64,000 bases of DNA from Bacillus shivajii (lineage in GTDB: Bacteria > Bacillota > Bacilli > Bacillales > Salisediminibacteriaceae): the NCBI RefSeq assembly GCF_020519665.1, contig NZ_CP084703.1, positions 2,294,001 through 2,358,000 on the forward strand. Reading direction: 5' to 3'. Position 1 is the stretch's first letter, and each line of letters begins with the position of its first letter. The translations under genes and the position numbers were made by a program. The notes under the pieces are model-generated. The model ran no database searches. It worked only from the letters and a program-made list of their open reading frames with translations, and was not told where the DNA came from. Below are positions 52,913 to 62,453 of this stretch, piece by piece.

Positions 52913-54049
52913 TTATTTTCTAGGCGGTCTTTTTCCCCAATACTGATAATAATCAGTACGGATATTTCCGTTATATAGCTTACGTTTTTTCGTGGCCTTT
53001 TTACCGTAAAGCTTTTCAAAATCAGGGTGTGAAGTGATCATATAGATTGACCATGTATCTAGATCTTTAAACGTTTGTCCAAGATCTCTGTACAAGTTCT
53101 CTACATATTTTCTTTCTTGCATTCTTTCTCCATACGGAGGGTTACCAACGATTACACCGTATTCTTCGGTTGGTCGGAAATCTTTTACTTGCATTTGTTT
53201 AAATTGGATAATGTCCGGAAATCCTGCTTCCATCGCATTGTTTTTAGCTAGATCAATCATTTTATGATCGATATCAGACCCTAAAATATTTAACGCTTGG
53301 TCATAATTTGCTAAATCTTCAGCTTCTTCTAATGCTTTATTTGACCATTCTTCTTTATACCAATCCCATTCTTCAAAAGCGAATTCTCGGTTAACTCCAG
53401 GGGCTATATTTTGTCCAATTAATGCGGCTTCTATGGCAATCGTTCCAGACCCGCAAAATGGATCATAAAAGGGACGGTCTGGATGCCAATTTGTTAATTT
53501 TATCATCGCAGCAGCTAACGTTTCTTTCAAAGGTGCCTCATTGTGCAAATAACGATATCCACGTTTATGTAAACCTGTTCCACTGCAATCTATTGTTAAC
53601 GTTGCTTTATCTTTTAACAAAGCAACCTCAATTCGGTGTAGTGGGCCATTTTCATCGAACCAATCGATTTTATAACTTTTCTTTAAGCTTTCTACTACTG
53701 CCTTTTTTACAATTGCTTGACAATCAGAAATACTGAAAAGTTTTGACTTCACCGAACGACCGATAACAGGGAACTCTGCATCTTTTGATATATATTTAGC
53801 CCAAGGTAAAGCTTTCGTCTGTTCAAATAACTCTTCAAATGTTTCAGCTTGAAACTCACCAACAATTAGTTTGATACGATCCGCTGTTCTCAGCCATAGG
53901 TTTGCTCGGGCTATTCCCTGTGGATCTGTTTCAAATACTACTTTTCCATTTTCAACACTTACGTTTTCATATCCTAGTGAACGAACTTCATCTGCAACAA
54001 TTGATTCTAAACCCATTGCTGCTGTTGCTATTAATTTCAGTTTTTCCAT
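52913..54049 (-). CDS. THUMP-domain 23S rRNA methyltransferase, YpsC/RlmL type
   Basis: A 378-residue RNA methyltransferase. The N-terminal ferredoxin-like and THUMP region is about 1-155. The Rossmann domain has FYDPFCGSGTIAIEAALIG (SAM binding) and the catalytic VGNPPYGERM, which indicates N2-guanine methylation. It corresponds to the first domain of E. coli RlmL. B. subtilis has ypsC directly beside rnpB, as here. Confidence 0.92.
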   Translation of the reverse strand: MEKLKLIATAAMGLESIVADEVRSLGYENVSVENGKVVFETDPQGIARANLWLRTADRIKLIVGEFQAETFEELFEQTKALPWAKYISKDAEFPVIGRSVKSKLFSISDCQAIVKKAVVESLKKSYKIDWFDENGPLHRIEVALLKDKATLTIDCSGTGLHKRGYRYLHNEAPLKETLAAAMIKLTNWHPDRPFYDPFCGSGTIAIEAALIGQNIAPGVNREFAFEEWDWYKEEWSNKALEEAEDLANYDQALNILGSDIDHKMIDLAKNNAMEAGFPDIIQFKQMQVKDFRPTEEYGVIVGNPPYGERMQERKYVENLYRDLGQTFKDLDTWSIYMITSHPDFEKLYGKKATKKRKLYNGNIRTDYYQYWGKRPPRK

Positions 54050-54206
54050 TTACATGTCACCTTCTCTTTTCATTCACAACTTTTCATGAACTGTATAATC
54101 AAATATTCTTAAATGAGGGTTGTATATGCCTTTAATGATATTGTAATCGTTACATTTAGATTTCCAAGTCTTTTTCTAATTGATGCAATATAAGTAATCG
54201 GTAAAA

Positions 54207-54234
54207 GAAGCTCGGCATATAGCCGAGCTTCTTT
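54207..54234. terminator. hairpin between rnpB and the methyltransferase gene
   Basis: AAGAAGCTCGGC/GCCGAGCTTCTT with A/T tails. Confidence 0.75.
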
Positions 54235-54271
54235 ATGATATGATTATATAGGAAAATATATTTTATGTAAA

Positions 54272-54303
54272 AGAAAACTCCACGATTTCATCGAGGAGTT
54301 TTT
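54272..54303 (-). terminator. terminator of rnpB
   Basis: AAAACTCCTCGATG folds on CATCGTGGAGTTTT-type sequence directly after the RNA 3' end on the minus strand. Confidence 0.75.
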
Positions 54304-54305
54304 CA

Positions 54306-54722
54306 GTGACACCAAATGTGTTTTATAAGCCATGTTCTGTACTTTCGTACTGCAAACGGGTTGTCATCCCTCGTACAAAAGTGATAATCATCTATCTACA
54401 GACAACTCCTCATTGTCTGTCCCTCAGTCCGTTCAATTCCTTCCTGAGGGTGCCCCTACCTAATTTTGGGTTTCTCACTCGTGGGGTTTACCTCGTTCCA
54501 CTCTGACCATTTCTAGTCAGACTCCGTCACTGTGGCACTTTCAAGGTATATACACCATATTCAAAAGAACTTAGGTATATTCCCTGCCGTTAGTCCAGTA
54601 CGAACCAGACTACCCTAGCTTATGACTTCGCTAGGCACGAACACTACAGTCATCTCAGACTGTGCGAGCATGGACTTTCCTCTACACAAAAGTGCAGCGA
54701 TTATCTAAACACTATTTGGTTA
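54306..54722 (-). ncRNA. rnpB: RNase P RNA, type B
   Basis: The catalytic RNA that matures tRNA 5' ends. On the minus strand it carries the universal blocks GAGGAAAGTCCATGCTCGCA, GTGCCTAGCGAAGTCATAAG, CTTGAAAGTGCCACAGTGAC, GTGGAACG.GGTAAACCCC, AGATAGATGATT and ACAGAACATGGCTTA. ACCAAATAGTGTTT and AAACACATTTGGT close helix P1 and set the ends. Position between gpsB and ypsC matches B. subtilis, with an RNase H gene inserted. Confidence 0.95.
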
Positions 54723-54852
54723 GTCATTTGAGCGACAAATTTTATTATAGCATATTGATTTGTTCTTATTCAAGCTCCAAATATATCCAATCAACCTTAA
54801 ATAATGTCGTAATTATTTGCGACAATCATCATTATAACATATGTATGTTAGG

Positions 54853-55263
54853 TTACGACGATCCATTTTTTTCCACTGATTTTTGGATCGCTTTTTTAGC
54901 TAATTGGTCTGCTTGCTTATTTTGTTTACTAGGGATCCATTTCATAAATACATAATCAAAATGATTCTCAACTAGTTCCAGTGCTTCATTCAATAATGAC
55001 TTAAAAGGCTCGTTTTTTACATACTTCTTGTCAAAAGCTTCATCTAGAAGCTGTGAATCTGTTCGAACCGATAAAACCTTCAACTCGTGTTCTTTACACA
55101 ATTTAAGTGCTTGAATAAAGCCATGAAACTCTGCTTCATGATTTGACATTGGTGGTAACGGAACACTTGCATTTACATTAACACCATTCCCTTTTATAAG
55201 GACCCCTACCCCTGAAGGACCAGGATCTCCAGCACTTCCACCATCAATGTAAACTTCTATCAA
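54853..55263 (-). CDS. RNase H-like protein
   Basis: A 136-residue single-domain nuclease fold. The metal-binding set Asp7 (IDGGSAGDPGPSG), Glu44 region (NHEAEFHGFIQAL), Asp in RTDSQLL and the last Asp in KQADQLAKKA is complete, so activity is plausible. Related Bacillus YpeP/YpdQ proteins have debated activity. ATG 55263 follows AAGGAGTAA. Confidence 0.85.
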   Translation of the reverse strand: MIEVYIDGGSAGDPGPSGVGVLIKGNGVNVNASVPLPPMSNHEAEFHGFIQALKLCKEHELKVLSVRTDSQLLDEAFDKKYVKNEPFKSLLNEALELVENHFDYVFMKWIPSKQNKQADQLAKKAIQKSVEKNGSS

Positions 55264-55290
55264 ACTAGTTACTCCTTTTTATAAGTGGTA

Positions 55291-55635
55291 TTACGAATCA
55301 TTAAGTTTACTGCCGAATACATGCTTTTCAAGATTCGATAAACGACGTAATATATCGTAATTCGTGTTCCCTGTTTGTGGTTGACTTTGTGATTGACTTT
55401 GTGGTTGATGACGTTTCGTATGTTCACTTAACGTCACAGTTTCTTTCTTCAAACGCTCCACTTCTTTTTCCAGCCAGTCAATGCGATTTTCAAAAGCATC
55501 GTAATCTTTAATAATTGTATCTAAAAATTGGTCTACTTCATCTTGATTATATCCACGAATGCCTGTCTTAAAATCCTTCTCTAAAATATCCTTTTGTGTA
55601 AGTCGAGAAATTCTATTTTGTCCCAACGGTTTCAC
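55291..55635 (-). CDS. gpsB: cell-division and elongation regulator GpsB
   Basis: A 114-residue DivIVA-like protein. The membrane-binding N-terminal motif is [20 protein letters not shown], with a coiled coil to about residue 70. A Gln/Ser-rich linker ([10 protein letters not shown]) and the C-terminal trimerising helix ([16 protein letters not shown]) follow. It shuttles PBP1 between septum and side wall. Order ypsA-gpsB-rnpB is that of B. subtilis. Confidence 0.93.
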   Translation of the reverse strand: MKPLGQNRISRLTQKDILEKDFKTGIRGYNQDEVDQFLDTIIKDYDAFENRIDWLEKEVERLKKETVTLSEHTKRHQPQSQSQSQPQTGNTNYDILRRLSNLEKHVFGSKLNDS

Positions 55636-55690
55636 CTCTACTAATCCTATTAGATTATTGATTATATTCTTTCAGAAAGTCTAACTCTTG

Positions 55691-56254
55691 TCAATTCCAT
55701 CCATGATCATCCATCTGTTCTCTTATCGTTTCTTCAATTTCATCTGGAGTTAAGTATATGATTGGATACCCTGTAGCTTCTCCCTTTTTCTTTGCATATG
55801 TTAAATAGTATTCAGGTGATCCTTCTGTATACTCGTCATAAAGTACTAATAAGGCATCACTTTTATCAATAATAAATTGATTTTTAAGCTTCAGCTGTTG
55901 AGGGCTTTCATACTTTCTTTTCGTTATGTAATCTTTATAATCGCTGTTTTCCCAAACTTTCAAATACAAGTCCTTTAATGGGTCCTGCCAACGCTCTTCC
56001 TGTTCAAAAAATGGTGCTAACGTCCCGACCTTAATGTCAGAGTATATTTCCTTCAATTCAATAGCAGCTTCTGCAGCCCATAATTCCACACCCGGTTGTC
56101 CACTCGTAATAAACCAATTGATATCATATTCTTCTTTTAAGTGTTGAATTTTTTTCTTTATTGCCTGTTTCAAATATGGGAGGTGTTCATGTTTTTCATT
56201 GAATATTCCAATTTCATGAGGCTTATATCCGGTAACTGCTAAAACAGAGTACAT
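55691..56254 (-). CDS. ypsA: DUF1273 protein YpsA
   Basis: A 187-residue SLOG-fold protein beginning MYSVLAVTGYKPHEIGIF, with WFITSGQPGVELWAAE and a closing LLVLYDEYTEGSPEYYL. YpsA influences cell division in B. subtilis and Staphylococcus. It is directly upstream of gpsB, as expected. Confidence 0.9.
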   Translation of the reverse strand: MYSVLAVTGYKPHEIGIFNEKHEHLPYLKQAIKKKIQHLKEEYDINWFITSGQPGVELWAAEAAIELKEIYSDIKVGTLAPFFEQEERWQDPLKDLYLKVWENSDYKDYITKRKYESPQQLKLKNQFIIDKSDALLVLYDEYTEGSPEYYLTYAKKKGEATGYPIIYLTPDEIEETIREQMDDHGWN

Positions 56255-56394
56255 AATAACTCCTTTCTTTTGGTTATGTATCGATCGTTAGAATTTTACA
56301 AATGTATTCCAATTTCATCATTCATCTTCTTAAAAAAGCCAATGTTCCCATAAAAAATAATACATTATTTTAACAAGGTAGTTCTCTTAACTTA

Positions 56395-56545
56395 AATGTT
56401 GTTTCCGCTTCAGGGTGCTCGCTTTCCACGGGCACGACTTCAGTTAACTTTGGAAAGAAGACTCACATCTTTCCAAAGTAGATCTTCTGTCTCTTCCTCT
56501 GCCCGTAACGCTCTGTAGTGGCATCCGTTGAGCCACAAAGGGTCA
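56395..56545. repeat. palindromic intergenic element 1
   Basis: Contains CTTTGGAAAGA (56448-56458) and its exact complement TCTTTCCAAAG (56468-56478) inside a GC-richer block opening TTTCCGCTTCAGGGTGCTCG. Its right edge CGTTGAGCCAC is repeated near 57184. Confidence 0.5.
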
Positions 56546-56675
56546 TAATTATGAAATACATTCATGTGAATCAATTTCATAATTCATTTCTTGAAAATTA
56601 GTTACAGATTCAGATTTTTATTTTCATCGTATTTTTTTATTGTACACGTTGTTATCAATGCGTACTAATCTAGCA

Positions 56676-56803
56676 GCTCCGTTGGACTGCATCCGCTCGC
56701 TTTCCGCAGACGAACCGCCAAGCCTCCTCGGGAAAAGTACCCTGCGGGGTCTCGGCTGGCCCGTTTTTCTGCTGGAGTCTCGCAGATTCCGTCCAACTAC
56801 GCA
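56676..56803. repeat. palindromic intergenic element 2
   Basis: GTTGGAC (56681-56687) and GTCCAAC (56791-56797) bracket a block with ATCCGCTCGCTTTCCGC, CCTCCTCGGG and GCGGGGTCTCGG. Similar unassigned intergenic elements are, to my memory, common in Bacillaceae. Confidence 0.6.
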
Positions 56804-56878
56804 GGCGAACTTTATTTAAAAAGGTTGTTTTAAAGGTTGTTGTACAATTATCACATTGAACTTGAACAATTCCTTTTA

Positions 56879-57097
56879 TTCAAGCTGCTGATTCTAAAAT
56901 TGAATATTTACGATTCAATCGTGCACCTGCTAATTTTAAACCGTTGTAAACCATAGTAACCATATCAAGTGGACTTTTGCTCTTTTACCTGTACGATACC
57001 TTACATTGTTTAACTGAAAGAATTCTTTTAAGTATCCAATGACACGCTCCAAATCCTCTATACTAAATAGGCTCTCTTGTCATACAATAGTAGACAT
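56879..57097 (-). pseudogene. internally deleted transposase remnant
   Basis: On the minus strand a start MSTIV, a stop, then QESLFSIEDLERVIGYLKEF; after a frame change, DMVTMVYNGLKLAGARLNRK and YSILESAA. These look like the two ends of one IS transposase with the middle lost. Imperfect direct repeats (GTTGAGC.AC..AGG.TCA) flank the area at 56528 and 57187. Confidence 0.6.
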
Positions 57098-57282
57098 AGG
57101 AGTCTTTCCTCTTTCGAATTGGTTTGTTGGGTAATTACTAAATTCGACATTTGGGGAGGTACTCCTTATTTTATGCCCTAGGACCGTTGAGCTACGTAGG
57201 CTCAGAGTTATAAAATTCATTCAGGTATGTAATTATTTTAATTTGGCTACTACTTTTTCCTAAATAAAACGTATATATTATA

Positions 57283-57315
57283 GTGAAAGGGAGCGGACCA
57301 TTTCTGGTCCGCATT
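57283..57315 (-). terminator. terminator of cotD
   Basis: GCGGACCA/TGGTCCGC stem (57293-57312) just after the gene on the minus strand. Confidence 0.7.
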
Positions 57316-57328
57316 CACCTTCGTTTTA

Positions 57329-57610
57329 TTATCTAGGTGGCATCTGTCCACCCATCGGTCCCATTGGCCCGCCAAATGGTCTTGGACCACCTGGCCCACA
57401 ACTGAATTGTTGGTGATTAACACGATGAACTGTTGATTCAGTGTGTGGGAAGTTGTGGAAATATTTATAATTATGATTAACAACATTTGTCGTATGACTA
57501 GGGTGAACGACCGGAACGAGATAATCACAATCTTTTTCTGTAACATGATGTTTCGTTGGACAATATTTTGGTGGCATCATTTGTACTTGGCGTCGTCTAG
57601 GGTTAAACAT
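57329..57610 (-). CDS. cotD: inner spore coat protein CotD-like
   Basis: A 93-residue His-, Pro- and Gly-rich protein. VPVVHPSHTTNVVNHNYKYF and HNFPHTEST match the CotD pattern of the Bacillus coat. The tail is a Gly-Pro-Met-rich run. ATG 57610 lies behind AAGGAGG. In B. subtilis cotD also stands between yprB and ypsA. Confidence 0.85.
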   Translation of the reverse strand: MFNPRRRQVQMMPPKYCPTKHHVTEKDCDYLVPVVHPSHTTNVVNHNYKYFHNFPHTESTVHRVNHQQFSCGPGGPRPFGGPMGPMGGQMPPR

Positions 57611-57701
57611 GAGGTTTCCTCCTTTATTATTGGATTCAATATCAACCTATGTTTGTTTCCCCATACATGTACTAGTGTGAAAACCTAATTTTGCCCGAAA
57701 T

Positions 57702-57767
57702 TTATTGTAAAAACCAAAAAGTCACTCCGATGACAACAAAAAACATAACCATAACGATTTTCGCCAT
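57702..57767 (-). CDS. 21-residue hydrophobic peptide
   Basis: ATG 57767 lies behind GAGGAGAG. MAKIVMVMFFVVIGVTFWFL is a single membrane helix. The very good ribosome binding site is the main argument; it is too short for any family call. Confidence 0.45.
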   Translation of the reverse strand: MAKIVMVMFFVVIGVTFWFLQ

Positions 57768-58064
57768 TTGTTTCTCTCCTCTTTTCTCAACCATCACTTT
57801 TATTTTATAATTTTTTTTATTATTTTCAATAAGCTTTTATTTCCTTTTTCGTCAGTTTTCGGCATCATTAAATCCTTTTAGCACTTTCAGTAAACTTATT
57901 TTTGCTAACAGAACTCGAATGTTAGCGTTTTATGCGCTTGCCGCGGAAATATGATATGTTTTATCCTCGAAATGTATGGGAAGGATAATGTATACTTCCT
58001 TTAAGGCTTTAATAAATACTTTTTATAAATGCCTTATACATATTAAAAAAGGAGTGTTATTGAA

Positions 58065-58385
58065 ATGCCAAAAGTTACAGTTCCAGGCCAAGAGCCATTT
58101 GAAGTAGAAGAAGGCACAAAGCTCGTACTCGCATTAGAAGATAACGGTGTAGACATCCTTCATCGATGCGGAGGGAATGCCAAATGTACGACTTGCATTG
58201 TAGAAGTTGTAGACGGCGACTTTGGACCATTGTCAGAGACAGAGAAAGCTGTTTTTGATCGAAAAGGCTTAGATCATTCAGGCAGATTATCATGCCAAGT
58301 TCGTGTAGACCAAGATGTAACAGTAAAGCCAATGAAAACTGTTTCGTCTACAGGGATGGACCCAGGCCCACGCCCAGACAAATAA
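58065..58385 (+). CDS. 2Fe-2S ferredoxin-type protein
   Basis: A 106-residue electron carrier with the plant-type cluster motif HRCGGNAKCTTCIVEV and the fourth Cys in RLSCQVRV. GGAGTGTT precedes ATG 58065. Partner enzyme not evident nearby. It is monocistronic and convergent with the exonuclease gene. Confidence 0.9.
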   Translation: MPKVTVPGQEPFEVEEGTKLVLALEDNGVDILHRCGGNAKCTTCIVEVVDGDFGPLSETEKAVFDRKGLDHSGRLSCQVRVDQDVTVKPMKTVSSTGMDPGPRPDK

Positions 58386-58389
58386 CATT

Positions 58390-58421
58390 GAAAATCGCAG
58401 GAATTAACCCCTGCGATTTTC
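58390..58421. terminator. bidirectional terminator overlapping a stop codon
   Basis: AAAATCGCAGG pairs with CCTGCGATTTT. The stem contains the last codons and stop of the minus-strand exonuclease. Confidence 0.83.
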
Positions 58422-59147
58422 TTTGACTTCGTACCAATCACGTAAAGTAACGATCCCTCTACTGTTTAATTCCTCAATTAAGTGTTCAAACAAACTAGCT
58501 GTCATATGAGCATCGTTTAAAGCATGATGGCGGTCATTTCCGTTAATCGCAAATCGACTTACGAGTTCGTCCAAATCATTTCGATGATCCGGGTACAGGT
58601 ATTTTGCCACTTCATACGAATCGACAATGATCGGGTTATATGGTGGGAGATTCCAACGTTTACTTTGCTCTTTAAGAAAGTTCACATCAAAGCTTGATGG
58701 ATGAGCAACAACAACACTTTCTTCAGAGAATTGTAAGAAGTTTTTCATTGCTATTGGAAAACGTTCTCCCGCTTCAATCTCATCGACTGTTAACCCAGTT
58801 AAATCTAGCACATCATTTGGTACCTTTTTAAAAGGAGAGACTATTTCATAATACTGTTCTGGAAATTGTATCTTGTTTTTATTTATTCTTATTGCCCCAA
58901 TAGAGACGACTTCATCTGCGATTTTCGAATAAAACCCAGTTGTTTCTAAGTCAAAAACAGTATATGTAATATCTTCTAAAAGTGTATCAACATGGATGTT
59001 CGATTTCCTCATATTTAAATGTAATATAGCTTCTTTCACTTCTTGAAACGATGCCTGATTTTTCCTTAACCACTGTTTTCTTTTATAATGAAAATGGTGA
59101 TAATCAAACAATAAAAATTTCATAATCCGTAGGGCGGATACACCCAT
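58404..59147 (-). CDS. DEDDh 3'-5' exonuclease, DnaQ-like
   Basis: A 247-residue protein. Residues about 60-225 form the exonuclease domain with VFDLETTGFYS, HPSSFDVNFL and HHALNDAHMTASLF, so all acidic ligands and the His are present. The gene starts ATG 59147 immediately after the stop of the DUF294 gene (2-base gap). DUF294-exonuclease pairs are common in Bacilli, suggesting a joint role in nucleotide or RNA signalling. Confidence 0.87.
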   Translation of the reverse strand: MGVSALRIMKFLLFDYHHFHYKRKQWLRKNQASFQEVKEAILHLNMRKSNIHVDTLLEDITYTVFDLETTGFYSKIADEVVSIGAIRINKNKIQFPEQYYEIVSPFKKVPNDVLDLTGLTVDEIEAGERFPIAMKNFLQFSEESVVVAHPSSFDVNFLKEQSKRWNLPPYNPIIVDSYEVAKYLYPDHRNDLDELVSRFAINGNDRHHALNDAHMTASLFEHLIEELNSRGIVTLRDWYEVKENRRG

Positions 59148-59149
59148 CT

Positions 59150-61063
59150 TTATATCCCCCGATTCTTCGCAAAACTTAGTTCACTCATTTGTTGCAGCCT
59201 TTTTGCGATTAATAACGCTTCTTTTAACTGTTTCTTTTCGTCTTTAGTTAAAGTTGCAGTATGAATGTCATTTGTTAACGGTGCACTATTACGAAGTTGT
59301 GACATATGTTCTTTTAGTCTAAACTCATGTAAGTAGTCTAGAGCAAGCTTTGCATTTTTCACATCACGTGGATGAAAAACTTCTTTTTCTTGTAATTGGC
59401 TCAACCTTTCAAGTGTACTAACTTGTTTGATTCCATATTTAATAGCAAAAATACGAACACCATTAACAATTTGCATCATACCTTGTTTTTTTAAATCGAT
59501 ACTTCTCTCTTTGCCTCTTGCTGAAATTCTTCCTAATGGACTAATTGGTACTCTAAAGCGTATCGTATCTTTCATAAGCATTGCATGCATCATTTTAGCA
59601 TGTTGAATCTTCTTTGTTACTTCCTCTCTAAGTGAATAGCCTAGCTGAAAATCTCCATAAACCGGTCGGTAGTCAATAAAAATCGTAAAGTCGCGTACTT
59701 CTTCGGCATCTGCCTCACGTAACCAATGCTCTACTTCACGTACCCACTGACTCAAACTTCTTGTCCATTTCTTTTCTTTCGCCATAATTCCACCAGTACA
59801 TTCTGGAAACCCCGACTCAGCAAGCCCATCATTGATTTTTTTTGCAAAATGAAGAAAATACTCTTCTATTTGGGTTTTATTAGGTAAATGTTCATAATCA
59901 TCGAGAATAAAACCATTATCTTGATCTGTACTGAACGCTTGCTCCTTACGACCTTGACTTCCCATGACTATGAAACAAAAGTTTATTGGTGGCTTACCAA
60001 AACCTTCCTCTTTCATTTCATTGATTGCAAACTTAATGACTTGTCGATGTATTTTATCGTTGTAATTAGAGATTAGTTCACACACTTCTGTCGGATACGT
60101 ACGCTCATTTAACAATGCTTCAGTAAATGTATAAAAATCTTCGTTATTTTTAGGAGATAATGCTTTTAATTCCTTCAAAGTGAATGCATGGTTTAACCTA
60201 TAAGAAAGGTTAATATACTTCGAGTCTTGTAGTTGTAAAAATGCTTCTGCAGTTAATACACCGACAACAGATTGATTACTCAATACAGGCACAAGGTCGA
60301 TGTGGTCATCTTTAAAAAAGGTTAAAACTTCATAACTAAAAGCATTCTCTTGTGTGCATATAGGGTCACAGTCCATCCACTTTGTCACTAAATCAGACTC
60401 TTTGCCCTCCATCAATCCCTGTATAACTTGTTGTTGGGTTAATACACCAAATAGTTCTTGCTTTTCGTTTACAACGACTAAACCAGAAGTTTTACATTGT
60501 AACAACGTTTTCGCAGCTTCATTTAACGTTCTTACGTTTGAGATTGTACGTGCCTTTTCCATAATTGTACGAACTCGTGTACGAAACAAAGAAATATTTT
60601 CATTTTGTGATACTGAACGTTCCTTTTTAATCTCATCGTATAACGATTTCATTCTGCTACCGATCCCAGACAATATGACATCTGAGAACGTCTTATTTTC
60701 TGACATCACCTTTAATAGGTCATTTTTTTTAAACAAAACAGTATCACATGTTTCTAAAGCTTGAACAGAGAAGTTCATTTGACCACCAGCTAGAAGCATG
60801 AGCATTCCAATTAAGTCACCAGGATAATAAAACCTTACAGAGAACTGCTCACCATTATCCCGATGGAGGACATTTTTAGCTAATCCTTTTAATAAAAAAT
60901 ACACTTCCACCTCTTCATCTTCTTCGTGAAAAACAAATTCATTTTCATGAAATACGATTCTCTCTGAACGTGTAATGATTTTCTTATATTGTTCTTCTGT
61001 TAATAGGTCAAACGGATATGTTTTACGGATGATGTCATCATATTGTTCTTTTTCATATGTCAA
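59150..61063 (-). CDS. cyclic-nucleotide-binding, CBS and DUF294 nucleotidyltransferase protein
   Basis: A 637-residue multidomain protein: cNMP-binding domain (about 15-135, FYYPGDLIGMLMLLAGG), a CBS pair (about 165-285), then the DUF294 nucleotidyltransferase domain with the active-site CFIVMGSQGRKEQAFSTDQD (GS and DxD). A DUF294 C-terminal helical domain closes it. Resembles GlnD-like putative nucleotidyltransferases. The effector and target are unknown. Confidence 0.87.
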   Translation of the reverse strand: MTYEKEQYDDIIRKTYPFDLLTEEQYKKIITRSERIVFHENEFVFHEEDEEVEVYFLLKGLAKNVLHRDNGEQFSVRFYYPGDLIGMLMLLAGGQMNFSVQALETCDTVLFKKNDLLKVMSENKTFSDVILSGIGSRMKSLYDEIKKERSVSQNENISLFRTRVRTIMEKARTISNVRTLNEAAKTLLQCKTSGLVVVNEKQELFGVLTQQQVIQGLMEGKESDLVTKWMDCDPICTQENAFSYEVLTFFKDDHIDLVPVLSNQSVVGVLTAEAFLQLQDSKYINLSYRLNHAFTLKELKALSPKNNEDFYTFTEALLNERTYPTEVCELISNYNDKIHRQVIKFAINEMKEEGFGKPPINFCFIVMGSQGRKEQAFSTDQDNGFILDDYEHLPNKTQIEEYFLHFAKKINDGLAESGFPECTGGIMAKEKKWTRSLSQWVREVEHWLREADAEEVRDFTIFIDYRPVYGDFQLGYSLREEVTKKIQHAKMMHAMLMKDTIRFRVPISPLGRISARGKERSIDLKKQGMMQIVNGVRIFAIKYGIKQVSTLERLSQLQEKEVFHPRDVKNAKLALDYLHEFRLKEHMSQLRNSAPLTNDIHTATLTKDEKKQLKEALLIAKRLQQMSELSFAKNRGI

Positions 61064-61081
61064 CCGTCCCCCCTCCTTTTA

Positions 61082-62347
61082 TCACAACTTTATTTTTTTC
61101 TTTAAACGAGCAATCCTTTTCTCTATGTCACGGACTTTACTAATTGACACATTTTTATGGTTAGATTTATTAACTATTGCTAATGCATGTTTGGCGTTTT
61201 CATACGCGCCTTGAATGTCTTTTTCTTGGTGCTCTAACAGCTTAGCCAATTCAATGTACGATTCTATGAAGCACTCTGCTTGAAGTGAGATACTTTGATG
61301 AAAAAATTGTTTGGCCTCATCCGTTTTCTTTGCTTTTTTTGCAAGTAGTCCTAATCGATAAAATGCTGAAGCCTGGCCATGTCCTCTCAAGAGTGAAGCA
61401 CATTCATAATGTTTTAGAGCTTTCTCAACCACACCAGTCTGTTCAAACCACTTACCCGCTTGAAAGTGTTCATTACTTGTTAGCTTGTCTCGATGTTGGT
61501 GAAACAACCTCTTTGTAATATCAATGTAAAGGTGAACGAGCGAACGTACATCCTTGTCATTATGCTCAATAATCCCTTTTAAGTGTTCAGGCTTTTTATC
61601 TTGTAAATAATCAAAATAAAGAAGAGGTGCCATGCTTCCTGGTGTATCGTTCGACCTTGGGTTCTTCAGTTTATTCTCTTCAACAATAGCAAGTCTGCAT
61701 GAAGGCAGTTCGTCCTTCCAGAGCCTTCTAGCTGCATGGAGCAAGTCTATATGTCCAAACTTCGGTAATTTCGGGACTCGGTCTCTTACAAATGAATGTC
61801 TTGACTTTACTTGCGGCCAGTCAAACGACTTTCCGTTGTAGCTTACTAAGTAATCATCTTCCCTAAAGTCTTGTAAAAATGAATACATGAAGGCAGCCTC
61901 AGAAGCAGGATCTGGCAATATATGCTGTGTCACTTCTATTCCGTTTGCGTTTATTTTTGCATACCCGATAAGAAAAATTGTATTTCCCGCTCCCGTAGAA
62001 AGTCCTGTTGTTTCCGTATCAAAAAAGAGCAACTTTTCAACCGCAACACCTTTTAACGATAGCGGGTGGTTTACTTGAAGCTCTTCCCAAAGATCATTTA
62101 TTTGTAGCATATCCTGATAAAATAAATGGTTTTGGTTAGGGTAAAATTGCTGCTTCTTATATGATACCTCCCCATCAAATGTGACTGGCTTAAAGCCTAA
62201 CTTTCTCCATTCACTCTCTAAAACGTCAACCTGCGTTGTTAAATCTTCATCTAAATTTTGTTTACTTTTTGCTCCTGTCATTTCACCAGAACTTTTCTCA
62301 GTGTTTAAATGTGTCTTCATCCGATTTAACTTTGATTTTAAACTCAT
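61082..62347 (-). CDS. yprB: YprB RNase H-like exonuclease with TPR-like tail
   Basis: A 421-residue protein. The DEDD exonuclease domain (about 100-280) has LLFFDTETTGLSTGAGNTIF and LVSYNGKSFDWPQ. The C-terminal part (about 290-400) is TPR-like (EKALKHYECASLLRGHGQAS). The start ATG 62347 has AAGGTGATA upstream. Position near cotD and ypsA is as in B. subtilis. Substrate unknown. Confidence 0.88.
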   Translation of the reverse strand: MSLKSKLNRMKTHLNTEKSSGEMTGAKSKQNLDEDLTTQVDVLESEWRKLGFKPVTFDGEVSYKKQQFYPNQNHLFYQDMLQINDLWEELQVNHPLSLKGVAVEKLLFFDTETTGLSTGAGNTIFLIGYAKINANGIEVTQHILPDPASEAAFMYSFLQDFREDDYLVSYNGKSFDWPQVKSRHSFVRDRVPKLPKFGHIDLLHAARRLWKDELPSCRLAIVEENKLKNPRSNDTPGSMAPLLYFDYLQDKKPEHLKGIIEHNDKDVRSLVHLYIDITKRLFHQHRDKLTSNEHFQAGKWFEQTGVVEKALKHYECASLLRGHGQASAFYRLGLLAKKAKKTDEAKQFFHQSISLQAECFIESYIELAKLLEHQEKDIQGAYENAKHALAIVNKSNHKNVSISKVRDIEKRIARLKKKIKL

Positions 62348-62453
62348 TATCTATCACCTTAAGCTTTATATTTTTCATTTGAATAGAAATCGTTCACTTG
62401 TTTACATACTAACACAAAGTGAACACTTACTTAGGAACGAAGGGGCCATTGCG

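Larger units (their letters stand above)
56255..56878. other. intergenic repeats
   Basis: Two GC-richer inserts break an otherwise AT-rich spacer: one at about 56395-56545 and one at 56676-56803 (listed). I see no gene. Confidence 0.55.

Noticed and set aside
54306-54955. Plus-strand frames across rnpB and the RNase H gene
   Set aside because: The sequence is fully explained by RNase P RNA and the minus-strand gene.
57250-57546. 98-codon minus-strand frame overlapping cotD
   Set aside because: Lies in another frame of the CotD-like gene and runs through its terminator.
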